This document shows positions 51,172 through 59,782 of a DNA stretch of 61,610 nt, piece by piece. The stretch is from Lachnospiraceae bacterium UBA935 (GTDB lineage Bacteria; Bacillota; Clostridia; Lachnospirales; Lachnospiraceae): contig DBDJ01000063.1 in assembly GCA_002293525.1 (NCBI GenBank), forward strand, positions 25,718-87,327, given 5' to 3'. Under the pieces are notes generated by a model. The model was not told where the DNA came from. It saw only the letters and a program-made list of their open reading frames with translations, and searched no databases. A program made the translations under genes and the position numbers. Each line of letters starts with the position of its first letter. Position 1 is the first letter of the stretch.

Positions 51172-51366
51172 CTTTGTAACGTTTACGGCCTGAGGTCCTT
51201 TTTCGCCGGTGATTACTTCGAATTCAACAGCAGCGCCTTCTTCCAAAGACTTGAAACCATCCATGACAAGACCTGAATAATGTACAAATACATCATTGCC
51301 CTGTTCATCAGAAATAAAACCGTAGCCTTTTTGGTTGTTAAACCATTTTACCGTACCTTTGTTCAT
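51166..51366 (-). CDS. Cold-shock protein (CspA family)
   Basis: A 66-residue RNA/DNA-binding beta-barrel. RNP1 is KGYGFIS and RNP2 VFVHYS, and KGTVKWFNNQKG is the conserved opening. I trimmed the frame to the ATG at 51366, which has GGAGG upstream and gives the standard length. The upstream 100 bases before the start are AT-rich and may form the usual cold-shock leader. Confidence 0.95.
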   Translation of the reverse strand: MNKGTVKWFNNQKGYGFISDEQGNDVFVHYSGLVMDGFKSLEEGAAVEFEVITGEKGPQAVNVTKL

Positions 51367-51556
51367 TAGGATACCTCCAAAAAATTTAAAAAAATAATAA
51401 AATTGTTGCAACACAAACAGAATAACACAACTTGAGTTAAATGTAAAGTACGAAAATGAGCTATTTTAGCAGAAATGATAGGAAATTTTTAGTTAAAGTT
51501 GTGTGTTTTAATCAATTGTGCTAAAATATATTAAATTTATATAAAGGAGTTAAATT

Positions 51557-52282
51557 ATGGAACAAAAAAATAAGCGGAAGAGCAGTTTTGCCATGATGCT
51601 GGTCCGTGAAAAAGCAGACGGCACAATAAGACAGCATCACATCAGTTCGCTAGCGCTTGAACTGACGATGTTCGTCCTGTTCCTAATCGCGGTAGCAGCT
51701 GTCTGCGAGATCGTATATCAGTCGATACTGATCAGGGATCTGCGTGAAGAGGCAGCCAATGACCAGATTTCCATCGAAGAGTTAACAGAGGGAAACACTA
51801 TCCTGGCAGAAGAGAAAGATGATTTGTCAGATAAAGTAGAAGTATTGAGTGAGACTGTCGCCAAGCTGGCCGCAGAGGAAGAAGTCCGCCAAGAGGAACT
51901 GATAGAATCCTATCTGCCCAAGGGATTTCCGTTAAGCGGCTCAAGCGGCTCCGGTTCCGTCTCCATGACGGTATCGGAAGAAAACAGTCATACCCTGATA
52001 CTGAAGGCATCCGTAGGCAATGCGGTGGTAACTGTCGGAACCGGAGTCGTGGAAGCAATAGAAAAGGACGAGGAATATGGTAATAAGATAATATTCGACC
52101 ATCAAAACGGATATCGCTCAATCTATTACAGTCAAGGCACGCCTTTAGTAAAAGAGGGCGAAACATTGGGCAAGCGGTACATCCTGTTTCTGATCGGAGA
52201 GGATAATCTGGAACTGGCATACCAGGTCATGAAAGAGGAAGAATATATTGATCCGAGGGATATCATGGAAATCAGCGGCTGA
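51557..52282 (+). CDS. Bitopic coiled-coil protein with a degenerate M23 (LytM) domain
   Basis: A 241-residue protein. One membrane helix (LALELTMFVLFLIAVAAVC, about 35-55) precedes a short coiled coil (LAEEKDDLSDKVEVLSETVAKL). The C-terminal 100 residues follow the LytM/M23 pattern: VGNAVVTVGTGVVEAIEKDEEYG, then GNKIIFDHQNGYRSIYYSQG, then VKEGETLGKRYILFLIG. The zinc ligands HxxxD and HxH are absent, so it is probably not a hydrolase but an activator or binding partner, in the manner of EnvC or SpoIIQ-type proteins. AAAGGAG precedes the ATG. Confidence 0.75.
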   Translation: MEQKNKRKSSFAMMLVREKADGTIRQHHISSLALELTMFVLFLIAVAAVCEIVYQSILIRDLREEAANDQISIEELTEGNTILAEEKDDLSDKVEVLSETVAKLAAEEEVRQEELIESYLPKGFPLSGSSGSGSVSMTVSEENSHTLILKASVGNAVVTVGTGVVEAIEKDEEYGNKIIFDHQNGYRSIYYSQGTPLVKEGETLGKRYILFLIGEDNLELAYQVMKEEEYIDPRDIMEISG

Positions 52283-52381
52283 TTTTGTTGATTTGCCATC
52301 GTCTTATTTACATGTATCAAAGCCGGAACGGCAGTCAACAGGAACTGTACTGCTGTTCTGGTTTTGATTTGCACCTTGATT

Positions 52382-52672
52382 TCAGGAGTTAGAAATACGA
52401 GAGAAGACCATCTCATAAGCATCGTTGCCATAATTCAGCGAACGGTTTACGCGGCTGATGGTAGCGGTAGATGCGCCAGTCTTTTCCGAGATTTCCAGAT
52501 AGGTTTTATGATTGTGCAGCATAGAAGCCACCTCAAACCGCTGAGATATTGACAATAACTCATTTACGGTACATAAATCCTCAAAAAAACGGTAACATTC
52601 TTCTTTGTTCTTTAGGCAGAGTATTGCTTCAAACATATGTTCCACGGCGGCTGTGTGAATTTTTTTTTGCAT
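52382..52672 (-). CDS. YerC/YecD-family TrpR-like regulator
   Basis: A 96-residue helix-turn-helix protein of the Trp repressor fold. CYRFFEDLCTVNELLSISQRFEVA and the recognition part YLEISEKTGASTATISRVNRSLNYG match the YerC family. I chose the ATG at 52672 (GGAGG upstream); the ORF extends 18 residues further. Role unknown; TrpR-type operator binding is likely. Confidence 0.88.
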   Translation of the reverse strand: MQKKIHTAAVEHMFEAILCLKNKEECYRFFEDLCTVNELLSISQRFEVASMLHNHKTYLEISEKTGASTATISRVNRSLNYGNDAYEMVFSRISNS

Positions 52673-52914
52673 GCCTGCGGCCTCCATCATGATTAGGTCT
52701 CGGAAAACTTTTTTATATTTTACCATACTAAAGTCTTAAAGAAAAGATGAAATCTTACAGCGAAAATAATTCATAGCAATCCCACTTGCCATGCAGTTAT
52801 GAATACTATATAATAGGGTGCAAGAGAATTGTTGTGCCGGCCGCACTGTAATCCGGATCAGTTGGCATAAACGGCATGGGCATGTTTCCCGTCTGCGAAA
52901 GGAATGACTGTTAC

Positions 52915-53535
52915 ATGACAATAGATAAAACTGATTTACTCAAGAGCATCTTGGAAAGTCTTGACCGGATCCAGTACATCAAGCTGGAGGATATTCCCAA
53001 TATTGACCTGTACATGGATCAAGTGACGACATTCATGGATAAAAAACTGAAGAAATCCACCAGGAATCAGGATGAAGACAAGATACTGACCAAAACCATG
53101 ATCAATAACTATGCCAAAAATGACCTGCTGCCGCCGCCCGAAAAGAAAAAATATCATAAAGACCATGTCCTGTTGCTGATATTTATTTACTATTATAAAG
53201 GGATTCTCACCATCAACGACATCCGCACGCTTCTGGAACCTGTCAAGAAGGATTTCTTCCAGTCGGAGGACGCATTTAACCTAGGCTCCATATATAAAGA
53301 ATTATTTGAACTGGAAGAAAACCAGATAAAAAATATGAAAGAGGATATTGTTCAGAAGTTTGACATTTCCAAAGAAACATTTGAAAGTGCCCCGCAGGAG
53401 AAGCGGGATTTTTTGCAGCTGTTTGCTTTCATCAGCATGCTTAGTTTTGACGTATATGTAAAAAGACTGCTGATTGAGAAACTGATCGACAGCCTGGAAA
53501 CCGGTCAGGAGGACGCCAGGTCAACAGAGAAATAG
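52915..53535 (+). CDS. DUF1836-family protein
   Basis: A 206-residue protein I recognise as DUF1836 (MerR-like helical DNA-binding predicted). YIKLEDIPNIDLYMDQVTTFMDKKL is followed by LTKTMINNYAKNDLLPPPEKKKYHKDHVLLLIFIYYYK, the family core; the rest is helical. The ATG at 52915 gives a good N-terminus with AAAGGA upstream. Members often control their own or neighbouring genes in Firmicutes. Function here unknown. Confidence 0.8.
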   Translation: MTIDKTDLLKSILESLDRIQYIKLEDIPNIDLYMDQVTTFMDKKLKKSTRNQDEDKILTKTMINNYAKNDLLPPPEKKKYHKDHVLLLIFIYYYKGILTINDIRTLLEPVKKDFFQSEDAFNLGSIYKELFELEENQIKNMKEDIVQKFDISKETFESAPQEKRDFLQLFAFISMLSFDVYVKRLLIEKLIDSLETGQEDARSTEK

Positions 53536-53584
53536 GGCTGCCTGCGAAAACATTGGCCATCCAGATACCAAAGAGGGACAACTT

Positions 53585-54556
53585 ATGAATAAGTTAGCAT
53601 TAGGAGATATTATCGTGTTTAAGGCAGAACCGGACGACTGGCTGAGCAAGAGCATAGCCTGGTTCAGCGGCTCGGACACTTCCCATGCCGCTATGCTGTA
53701 TCAGGAAGATGCTATTATAGAAATGATCGCAAGCGGGGTATGCGTCAACGGCGTAGATTTCCATGAAGCCCAGCAAGCCTATGTCATGCGCCTGAAACAT
53801 GCCCCGGCCGCAGAGCCCCTGCTGGCCGCCGCCGATGCTTACCGGAAAGCAGGAGCCAAATACGATTTCCCGGCCTTGATTTTGCTGGCCGGCTTGTTTA
53901 TTTTCCGCAAGATAATGCCCAGTCATAAGCTGATGGTACTCGGCAGCAAGATATTGATGCTCGCCATTACAGAGCTGGATCGCGTCATTAATGAACAGAT
54001 CCTTCATCTGGAAGAGCCGGTCATGGTGTGCTCCCAGTTCGTGTATCAGGTATACTATGACTGCGGCCCGGACTACAGGATTGACGTGGACTGGGGATAC
54101 CAGGCCCCGGCGGCCGATGCTCTTGACAGCCGGACATCCCGGATACCTTCCGGGGCGGGCGGGCTATGCCTGGCTGATTACCTGAGAGAGGCTGATTATG
54201 AAAGCTTTAATCAAAGCATAAATCAAAGCGTTAATCAAAGATTCAGTCAAGCGCCAGTTGACGGAGAGCCGCCGGAAGCTCTTGACGAAGGCAGTGTACT
54301 GGAGCAATTTTACCAGGAGCTGACGAGAACTGGCGAGAAGGACGAAAACGGTATTTTCCAGGCGATAGCTGCGGGCAGCCCGCCGTTTGATGAAGCGCTC
54401 CGTCTGGCCGGGATATTTCTGGACAGCACCCGGAAGCTGCTTGAGACGGTTGGCACAGACATGCCGATCAGCGCCTTATTTGTGACGCCGGGAGACTTTG
54501 TCCAGCATTCCAGGAACTTGGAGACAGTGATGCTGACAGGCATTGAGCGGAAGTGA
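53585..54556 (+). CDS. Permuted papain-fold protein (YiiX/NlpC-P60-like)
   Basis: A 323-residue protein without signal peptide. The opening LALGDIIVFKAEPDDWLSKSIAWFSGSDTSHAAMLY carries the permuted NlpC/P60 histidine, and VMVCSQFVYQVYYDCG the cysteine, spaced as in YiiX-type permuted papain folds. A hydrophobic stretch (FPALILLAGLFIF, then LMVLGSKILML) lies between them. Near residue 205 a short Asn/Gln/Ser repeat (INQSVNQRFSQ) marks a variable linker; the last 100 residues are an uncharacterised helical domain. It may hydrolyse amide or ester bonds on lipids or peptides. GAGGG precedes the ATG. Confidence 0.65.
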   Translation: MNKLALGDIIVFKAEPDDWLSKSIAWFSGSDTSHAAMLYQEDAIIEMIASGVCVNGVDFHEAQQAYVMRLKHAPAAEPLLAAADAYRKAGAKYDFPALILLAGLFIFRKIMPSHKLMVLGSKILMLAITELDRVINEQILHLEEPVMVCSQFVYQVYYDCGPDYRIDVDWGYQAPAADALDSRTSRIPSGAGGLCLADYLREADYESFNQSINQSVNQRFSQAPVDGEPPEALDEGSVLEQFYQELTRTGEKDENGIFQAIAAGSPPFDEALRLAGIFLDSTRKLLETVGTDMPISALFVTPGDFVQHSRNLETVMLTGIERK

Positions 54557-54863
54557 ACAGTGAACGCTGGTTAAAGGGTTTTCTTCGCCGGGTTTGCGGC
54601 GCAAGTTCATTCCCCCATGTCCGCAGAATTGTCTCAGCATCTTCAGCGTTCGCAGAATCAATAGTGTTTTAACGACATAGAATTTCTTTACGTATTTTTC
54701 CCCTTTCTGATATCAGTAATAAAGTATAGATGCGACTAGTTTTTCATTAATTGATGATATCGATCAAGATATCACGATAATGACAGTGTTATTTATATAA
54801 TTTTTATGGTCAGATTGAAGACAAACAGAAAAATGAAACGTTATATCCTATGAAATAAGTCAT

Positions 54864-55403
54864 ATGACAGGCAAGGGAAAGCGGGTGGAAGAGATAGGTG
54901 CGCAGGACAGGCTGGCGGAAATGGTTGATTGTTATCAGAAACTGATATTTTCTGTCTGCTACAGGATGACGGGAGATTATTTTGCGGCTGAAGACTTGAC
55001 GCAGGAAACTTTTCTTTCCGCGTATCAGAAGTGGGACAGTTTTGACGGAGCCAATGAAAAGGCTTGGATATGCAGGATTGCTGCCAATAAAAGCATCGAT
55101 TACTTGCGCAGTGCCGGACGAAAACAGGTTCCTACCGAAGACGCATTTTTTCATCATCAGGAAGAGCGGCACAATCTGCCGGAACAGGTTCTGATCGAAA
55201 ACGAAATCAAGCAGAGGCTGTCACAGTGCTGTGAAAAACTGAAGTATCCCTATAACGAAATTGCCAGAGCATATTATCTGGAAGAGCGGAGCGCTTCCGA
55301 GATCGCGGCAGAACGACAGGCCAAGCTCAAAACCATTCAGACGCAGATTTACCGCACCAGGGAGCAGCTGCGGGACATGTTCGGGAAGGAGGAACTGATA
55401 TGA
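54864..55403 (+). CDS. ECF-type RNA polymerase sigma factor
   Basis: A 179-residue group IV sigma factor. Region 2 contains IFSVCYRMTGDYFAAEDLTQETFLSAYQKWDSF and KAWICRIAANKSIDYLRSAGRK; region 4 contains RAYYLEERSASEIAAERQAKLKTIQTQIYRTREQLR. The start is uncertain: the ATG at 54864 has no good ribosome site, whereas an in-frame GTG at 54885 has AAGGGA before it. The next gene overlaps by four bases (ATGA), typical of sigma/anti-sigma pairs. About 300 bases without a gene lie before it; I see only AT-rich sequence, probably an autoregulated promoter. Confidence 0.88.
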   Translation: MTGKGKRVEEIGAQDRLAEMVDCYQKLIFSVCYRMTGDYFAAEDLTQETFLSAYQKWDSFDGANEKAWICRIAANKSIDYLRSAGRKQVPTEDAFFHHQEERHNLPEQVLIENEIKQRLSQCCEKLKYPYNEIARAYYLEERSASEIAAERQAKLKTIQTQIYRTREQLRDMFGKEELI

Positions 55404-55849
55404 GATCCTATCTTAGTGATGAAGAGTTAAGGAAATTTATAGCAGATATCGAACAGGAGCCCCTCTATGCGCCCGGTCACCTGAAAGAAGAAATCATGAC
55501 AAGCCTGAAAAAACAGGATATTATCTCGGTTCAGAAGCTGCGTCAGGCCAAGGTACAGATGTTTGCTTACAGTATGAAGATTGTCACCGGCATGGCAGCC
55601 GCCCTTCTCCTGGCTTTTATGCTTCCGCAGATGCCGACGGATTATCTCCGCGGCACCATGGAGGAGAACCGCCGGGAGGATAGCTTCGCGGAGAAAGAGT
55701 ATCGCCAGGAGACTTCCGCAGAGGGGGCGAACCGCTTCACAGCCGTCCTTCAGAAAGGGACGGACGCCATCAACTCTACATCGGATGAGATTTATAATGT
55801 CATAATGTCATTTGACCGTTTGTTTGAAAAGGAGGAAGAAATAAAATGA
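55400..55849 (+). CDS. Probable anti-sigma factor
   Basis: A 149-residue bitopic protein: a cytosolic N-terminal part (LSDEELRKFIADIEQEPLYAPGHLKEEIM), one helix (MKIVTGMAAALLLAFMLPQM) and an extracytosolic tail. It overlaps the sigma gene and the next membrane protein gene. No zinc-binding HxxxCxxC is present, so it is not a ZAS-type anti-sigma; the role rests on gene order and topology. AGGAGG precedes it. Confidence 0.6.
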   Translation: MRSYLSDEELRKFIADIEQEPLYAPGHLKEEIMTSLKKQDIISVQKLRQAKVQMFAYSMKIVTGMAAALLLAFMLPQMPTDYLRGTMEENRREDSFAEKEYRQETSAEGANRFTAVLQKGTDAINSTSDEIYNVIMSFDRLFEKEEEIK

Positions 55850-56496
55850 AACCAAGAAAGAAAAGCAAGTTTTTTACCTTCATCTTTTCCCTGCTGCCAG
55901 GTGCAGGTGAGATGTATATGGGATTTATGAAGACGGGAATCAGCCTGATGATTTTATTTGTCAGTATCATTGCTGTAGCCGGTTTTCTGCAGATTCCTGT
56001 CCTGATTATGTTTTTGGCGGTGATCTGGTTCTACGGTTTTTTTCATGTCCATCACTTGAGAGGCTTAAGCGATGTCGAGTTTGAGAAGATGGAAGACAAC
56101 TATTTGTTTGGCCTTGACATCCTGTCGCAAGGAAATAAAAATATGGAAAAATACCGGAACTGGTTTGCTTATGTCATGATCGGGCTAGGGGCGGTGCTGC
56201 TGTGGCAGCTTTTGTTTGACATATTGGAACTCAGTGCTTTCCCCGAGGGGATCCGCTGGATAATCTATCGTATAGAAACAAGCGTACCGAAGCTGGTCGT
56301 GGGAATATTGGTGATCATGACGGGAATCAGGATGATCAAAGGAAAAAAAGAGCTGCTTTTTTCGGAAAAACCACCGGAACAGACTGACATGGTTCATGAG
56401 TACGCTGATCAAAAAAGCTTTGAATATAAGGATTTTGAGGATAAGAGTTCGGTGATTAAGGACTTGCAGTCAGACTCAGAGCAAAAGGACACATAA
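55846..56496 (+). CDS. Membrane protein of the ECF sigma operon
   Basis: A 216-residue protein. Its start resembles a TM2-type domain: KKSKFFTFIFSLLPGAGEMYMGFMKTGI, then two helices (LMILFVSIIAVAGFL and VLIMFLAVIWFYGFF). Two more helices follow near 105-120 and 140-160 (LVVGILVIMTGIRMI), then a hydrophilic tail. The TM2 pattern (GxGxxYxGxxxxG) suggests a sensor or an envelope-associated protein. Translationally coupled to the anti-sigma gene (ATGA). Confidence 0.65.
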   Translation: MKPRKKSKFFTFIFSLLPGAGEMYMGFMKTGISLMILFVSIIAVAGFLQIPVLIMFLAVIWFYGFFHVHHLRGLSDVEFEKMEDNYLFGLDILSQGNKNMEKYRNWFAYVMIGLGAVLLWQLLFDILELSAFPEGIRWIIYRIETSVPKLVVGILVIMTGIRMIKGKKELLFSEKPPEQTDMVHEYADQKSFEYKDFEDKSSVIKDLQSDSEQKDT

Positions 56497-56514
56497 CAGC
56501 GGAAAGGAGCGGAT

Positions 56515-56871
56515 ATGGAAAACAAAACGATCAGGGTGCATCGCTTGGGCTCAGTAACTTTCGGGATCGTCCTTTTGGCGCTGGGTATTGTATATACTGT
56601 GCATGTGCTGGTGCCGCAGCTGATGCTCTGGCAGGTATTCCGGCTCTGGCCGCTGGCGTTGATTATCCTCGGTATCGAGGTGTTGATCGGCAGCAGGAAT
56701 AAAAGCTATGACGTAATAAAAGAAAACGGGCAGGTGATAGCGCAGTGCAAGGTGGTTTATGACATGCCGGCCATATTGATGACGGCATGTACGCTGATTT
56801 TCACTTTAGGGATGGCTTGGGCACAGTGGTTTTTTGACACATATGGATATCAGGGATATCTGTGGCTGTAG
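56515..56871 (+). CDS. Small membrane protein (DUF5668/LiaF-like N-terminal type)
   Basis: A 118-residue protein with three or four helices: VTFGIVLLALGIVYTVHVLV, LMLWQVFRLWPLALIILGIEVLIGSR and a C-terminal one. The pattern GxxxxxxGxxxxxxxL...WPLxLIxxGxxxL is that of DUF5668 and the N-terminal part of LiaF-like proteins, often tied to envelope-stress regulation. It ends the sigma operon. AAAGGAG precedes the ATG. Confidence 0.65.
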   Translation: MENKTIRVHRLGSVTFGIVLLALGIVYTVHVLVPQLMLWQVFRLWPLALIILGIEVLIGSRNKSYDVIKENGQVIAQCKVVYDMPAILMTACTLIFTLGMAWAQWFFDTYGYQGYLWL

Positions 56872-56961
56872 TTACTTTTATCAAACATTCCATTTGAACA
56901 TTCCAGCAAATACTCTTAAATATACCATTAACAACAATACTCATACCGAAAAACTCCCGCG

Positions 56962-57007
56962 GCGGCAGCTGTTACCTGAATAAGGAACAACCTGCCGCTG
57001 TTTTCTT
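56962..57007 (+). terminator. Terminator of the ECF sigma operon
   Basis: GCGGCAG and CTGCCGC form a 7 bp stem around a 23-base loop with a small inner stem, followed by TGTTTTCTT. It lies 90 bases after the last gene. Confidence 0.5.
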
Positions 57008-57187
57008 GCAAAGCGTTGTTTGAACGAACCGATCTCAAACAAGACAAAATAATCAAATAATTTGATCAAACAATATTTTGTAGAAATAAAATCAAACATA
57101 TGATATAATTATAAGGGCTAATGATTTCCCCGTCCCACAAGAATCATATCATTTTAAGGAGGTTATAATAACACGGAGGATAACGAC

Positions 57188-58354
57188 ATGAGACATTTAT
57201 TTCCATTTGATGCTGTTGAAAAGAATTCAAAAATAATTATCTTTGGAGCAGGCTATATAGGAAAACAGTTTCTGGCTCAGATCGAAGAACTGAATTATTG
57301 CCAATGCATTTGTTTTGCAGATATCAATTACAAGGGAATCAAGCAGGTAAACAACATCGAAGTCATTGCCCAGGAAGAGATCGCAAACTGTGACTACGAT
57401 AAAATAGTGATTGCGTCGCACAAATACATCGATGAGATCTACCAGTCACTGGTAGACGGCAATATTCCCCAAGGTAAAATCGCCAACAGAAAAATTACGT
57501 CCCTGCCGGACATAGAAAAGCCATGTGATGCCGACCGCTATGTATATATCAGCGACTACGAATATATTCCACGCTTCCGGGCATCGCTCAGTGAATCCAG
57601 GATCGCGGACATGATGAACGACTGGTGGAATGACAAGAAAGGAGAAACCCTGGCGCTCTTGAAAAAGTTCTGCGCCCATACTGAAGCCTATCAAAAGATC
57701 CCGCTCAATCAAAATGACATTACCACGCCGAAATGGAAAAACAACTATATCACTCCTTTTGACGCGCTTAGCATTTACGGCTTTCTTGCCGTCCGCAACC
57801 CCCGTTATTATGTCGAAGTCGGGTCGGGAAATACCACGCTGTTTGCGGTACAGTCCATCCGTGACAATAACCTGCGCACTAAAGTCATATCCATCGACCC
57901 CAGCCCGCGTGCGGAAATCGACGCCTTGTGCGACAAGGTATACCGTAAGTCCCTGGTAGATATGGATATCAGTTTTTTTGCCACCTTAACCGACGAGGAT
58001 GTCTTCTTGCTGGATGGCTCCCACCGCACTTTCCCGAACTCGGACGTCACCGTGTATTTCACGGAAATCGTTCCGGTCCTGCCGGCCGGCCTGCTTTATA
58101 CGATGCATGACATATTCCTGCCGTACGACTATCCGGAGAAATGGATAACCCGGCAAAGACGCTGGTATAATGAACAGTATATGCTGGCCGCCTATCTTCT
58201 GGGCGGGGCGAACGGCGATAAAATCATATGCCCCAACCAGTTTCTGGGAACCAAGGCGGAAGTCACCGATGCTTGTAGCGCATTGTGGGGAAAAGGCGGT
58301 TATTTGGAAGACACACCGCTTGGCGGCGGTTTTTTCTGGATGGAAAAAAGATGA
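57188..58354 (+). CDS. Rossmann-domain plus SAM methyltransferase fusion
   Basis: A 388-residue two-domain protein. Residues about 13-105 hold an NAD(P)-type Rossmann motif (KIIIFGAGYIGKQFLAQIEEL, then CFADINYKG). From about residue 215 a class I methyltransferase follows: YYVEVGSGNTTLFAVQSIRDN is the SAM site, VISIDPSPRAEIDAL the acidic second motif, and VFLLDGSHRTFPNSDVTVYFTEIVP motif III, resembling the Methyltransf_24 family found with sugar or small-molecule modification. No sugar biosynthesis genes lie next to it. A ribosome site GGAGG stands before the ATG. Substrate unknown. Confidence 0.75.
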   Translation: MRHLFPFDAVEKNSKIIIFGAGYIGKQFLAQIEELNYCQCICFADINYKGIKQVNNIEVIAQEEIANCDYDKIVIASHKYIDEIYQSLVDGNIPQGKIANRKITSLPDIEKPCDADRYVYISDYEYIPRFRASLSESRIADMMNDWWNDKKGETLALLKKFCAHTEAYQKIPLNQNDITTPKWKNNYITPFDALSIYGFLAVRNPRYYVEVGSGNTTLFAVQSIRDNNLRTKVISIDPSPRAEIDALCDKVYRKSLVDMDISFFATLTDEDVFLLDGSHRTFPNSDVTVYFTEIVPVLPAGLLYTMHDIFLPYDYPEKWITRQRRWYNEQYMLAAYLLGGANGDKIICPNQFLGTKAEVTDACSALWGKGGYLEDTPLGGGFFWMEKR

Positions 58355-58438
58355 AAACACTTGCTGTTACCGTACCGGCAGAGTTATACTATAGGTAACG
58401 TCCCAAAACCCATTTTGAATAATGAGGAGGTAACAGCA

Positions 58439-59629
58439 ATGCAGTACAGAGAATTTGGCAAAACAGGGAAAAAGGTATCGGCGCTGGGGTTCGGATGCAT
58501 GCGCTTGCCGGAGTATGAAGAAAACGGCAGCTGGTATGTAGATGACGAAAAAACAAAAGAGATGATCGGACGGGCATATGAGCTGGGGGTTAACTATTTT
58601 GACTCGGCACCCTTCTATTGCAACAAAAACAGCGAGCTGGCCCTCGGAAAAGCCGTTAAGGGATTCAGGGATAAGATCCTGCTGTCTACCAAACTGCCGC
58701 TGGAGCTGGTCAAGGAGCCGAGAGATTATCGCCGGACCCTTGAAGCGAGCCTTACGAAGATGGATACGGATTATATTGACTTCTATCATTTCTGGGGCAT
58801 TGACAAGGCTTCCTTTGACGGCAAGATCATGAAGATGGACTTACTTCAAGAAGCCGCCAAGGCAAGGGAAGAAGGCCTGATCCGGCATATTTCTTTTTCT
58901 TTCCACGATGACCCGTCTGTGATTAAACATATCATTGACACCTCGGCAGCCCATGGCATTCCCATGGACAGCATGCTGGTGCAGTACAATCTGTTAGACC
59001 GAAACAATGAAGAGATGCTGGCCTATGCGCATGAAAATGGCCTGGGAACCGTAGCCATGGGCCCGGTGGGCGGCGGCCGGCTTTCCGCGCCTACGGATCT
59101 CTATACCAAGCTGACCGGCAAGCCGACGATTGCGACTTATGAGCTGGCCTTTAAATTTGTCCTCGGCAATCCGAACCTAAGCTGCGCCCTGTCGGGGATG
59201 CAGACCAAGGCGATGGTAGAACAGAACGCCGCGATTGCTTCCGATGATAGGGCCATGAGCGAAGCGGAATGGCGCCAGCTAGGCGAAGCGATGGAACAGC
59301 TCACGAAGTTCAACGAGCTGTACTGCACCGGCTGCAAGTACTGCCAGCCCTGCCCGGCGGGTATCGATATCCCGCATGTTTTCAGCCTTTACACCTACTA
59401 TAATGTCTATGGCTTAAAAGATCATGCCCTGAACGGATACCGTTCCTACCGCTCCAAGCCGGAGGGGAAAACCTTCAAAGACTGCCAGGACTGCGGCCTG
59501 TGCGAGACCAAATGCCCGCAGCATCTGAAGATCCGCGAGCAGCTGGCCCTGGTAGAAGACATCCTGGGGTGCCAGCCGGCAGACAGCAACGGATCAGCAT
59601 CCCAGAACAGTGCATCCAAGACAGTGTAA
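58439..59629 (+). CDS. Aldo/keto reductase with C-terminal 4Fe-4S clusters
   Basis: A 396-residue oxidoreductase. The AKR barrel begins MQYREFGKTGKKVSALGFGCMRLP; catalytic residues are Asp and Tyr in FDSAPFYCNKNS, Lys in LSTKLP and His in YHFWG. Residues from about 300 carry two ferredoxin-type clusters: CTGCKYCQPCPAGIDIP and CQDCGLCETKCPQHLKI. This architecture is common in Clostridia and suggests electron supply from ferredoxin. I moved the start to 58439, behind GAGGAGG. The last codons are duplicated by a tandem repeat. Confidence 0.9.
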   Translation: MQYREFGKTGKKVSALGFGCMRLPEYEENGSWYVDDEKTKEMIGRAYELGVNYFDSAPFYCNKNSELALGKAVKGFRDKILLSTKLPLELVKEPRDYRRTLEASLTKMDTDYIDFYHFWGIDKASFDGKIMKMDLLQEAAKAREEGLIRHISFSFHDDPSVIKHIIDTSAAHGIPMDSMLVQYNLLDRNNEEMLAYAHENGLGTVAMGPVGGGRLSAPTDLYTKLTGKPTIATYELAFKFVLGNPNLSCALSGMQTKAMVEQNAAIASDDRAMSEAEWRQLGEAMEQLTKFNELYCTGCKYCQPCPAGIDIPHVFSLYTYYNVYGLKDHALNGYRSYRSKPEGKTFKDCQDCGLCETKCPQHLKIREQLALVEDILGCQPADSNGSASQNSASKTV

Positions 59630-59683
59630 CCCAGAACAGTGCATCCAAGACAGTGTAACCCAGAACAGCGCATCCAAGAACAG
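59601..59683 (+). repeat. 29 bp tandem repeat spanning the aldo/keto reductase stop
   Basis: A unit beginning CCCAGAACAGTGCATCCAAG occurs identically at 59601-59629 and 59630-59658 and in a slightly changed, shorter form from 59659. The first copy ends in the gene's TAA; the others repeat that end, including the stop. Confidence 0.85.
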
Positions 59684-59782
59684 CCTATCCTATGTCCAAG
59701 TGCCAATGAAACGTCCTGTCTTCAAGACTATAATAATCCGATATTGCATAAACTGAAACAAGTCAACAATATTGGAGAATCT

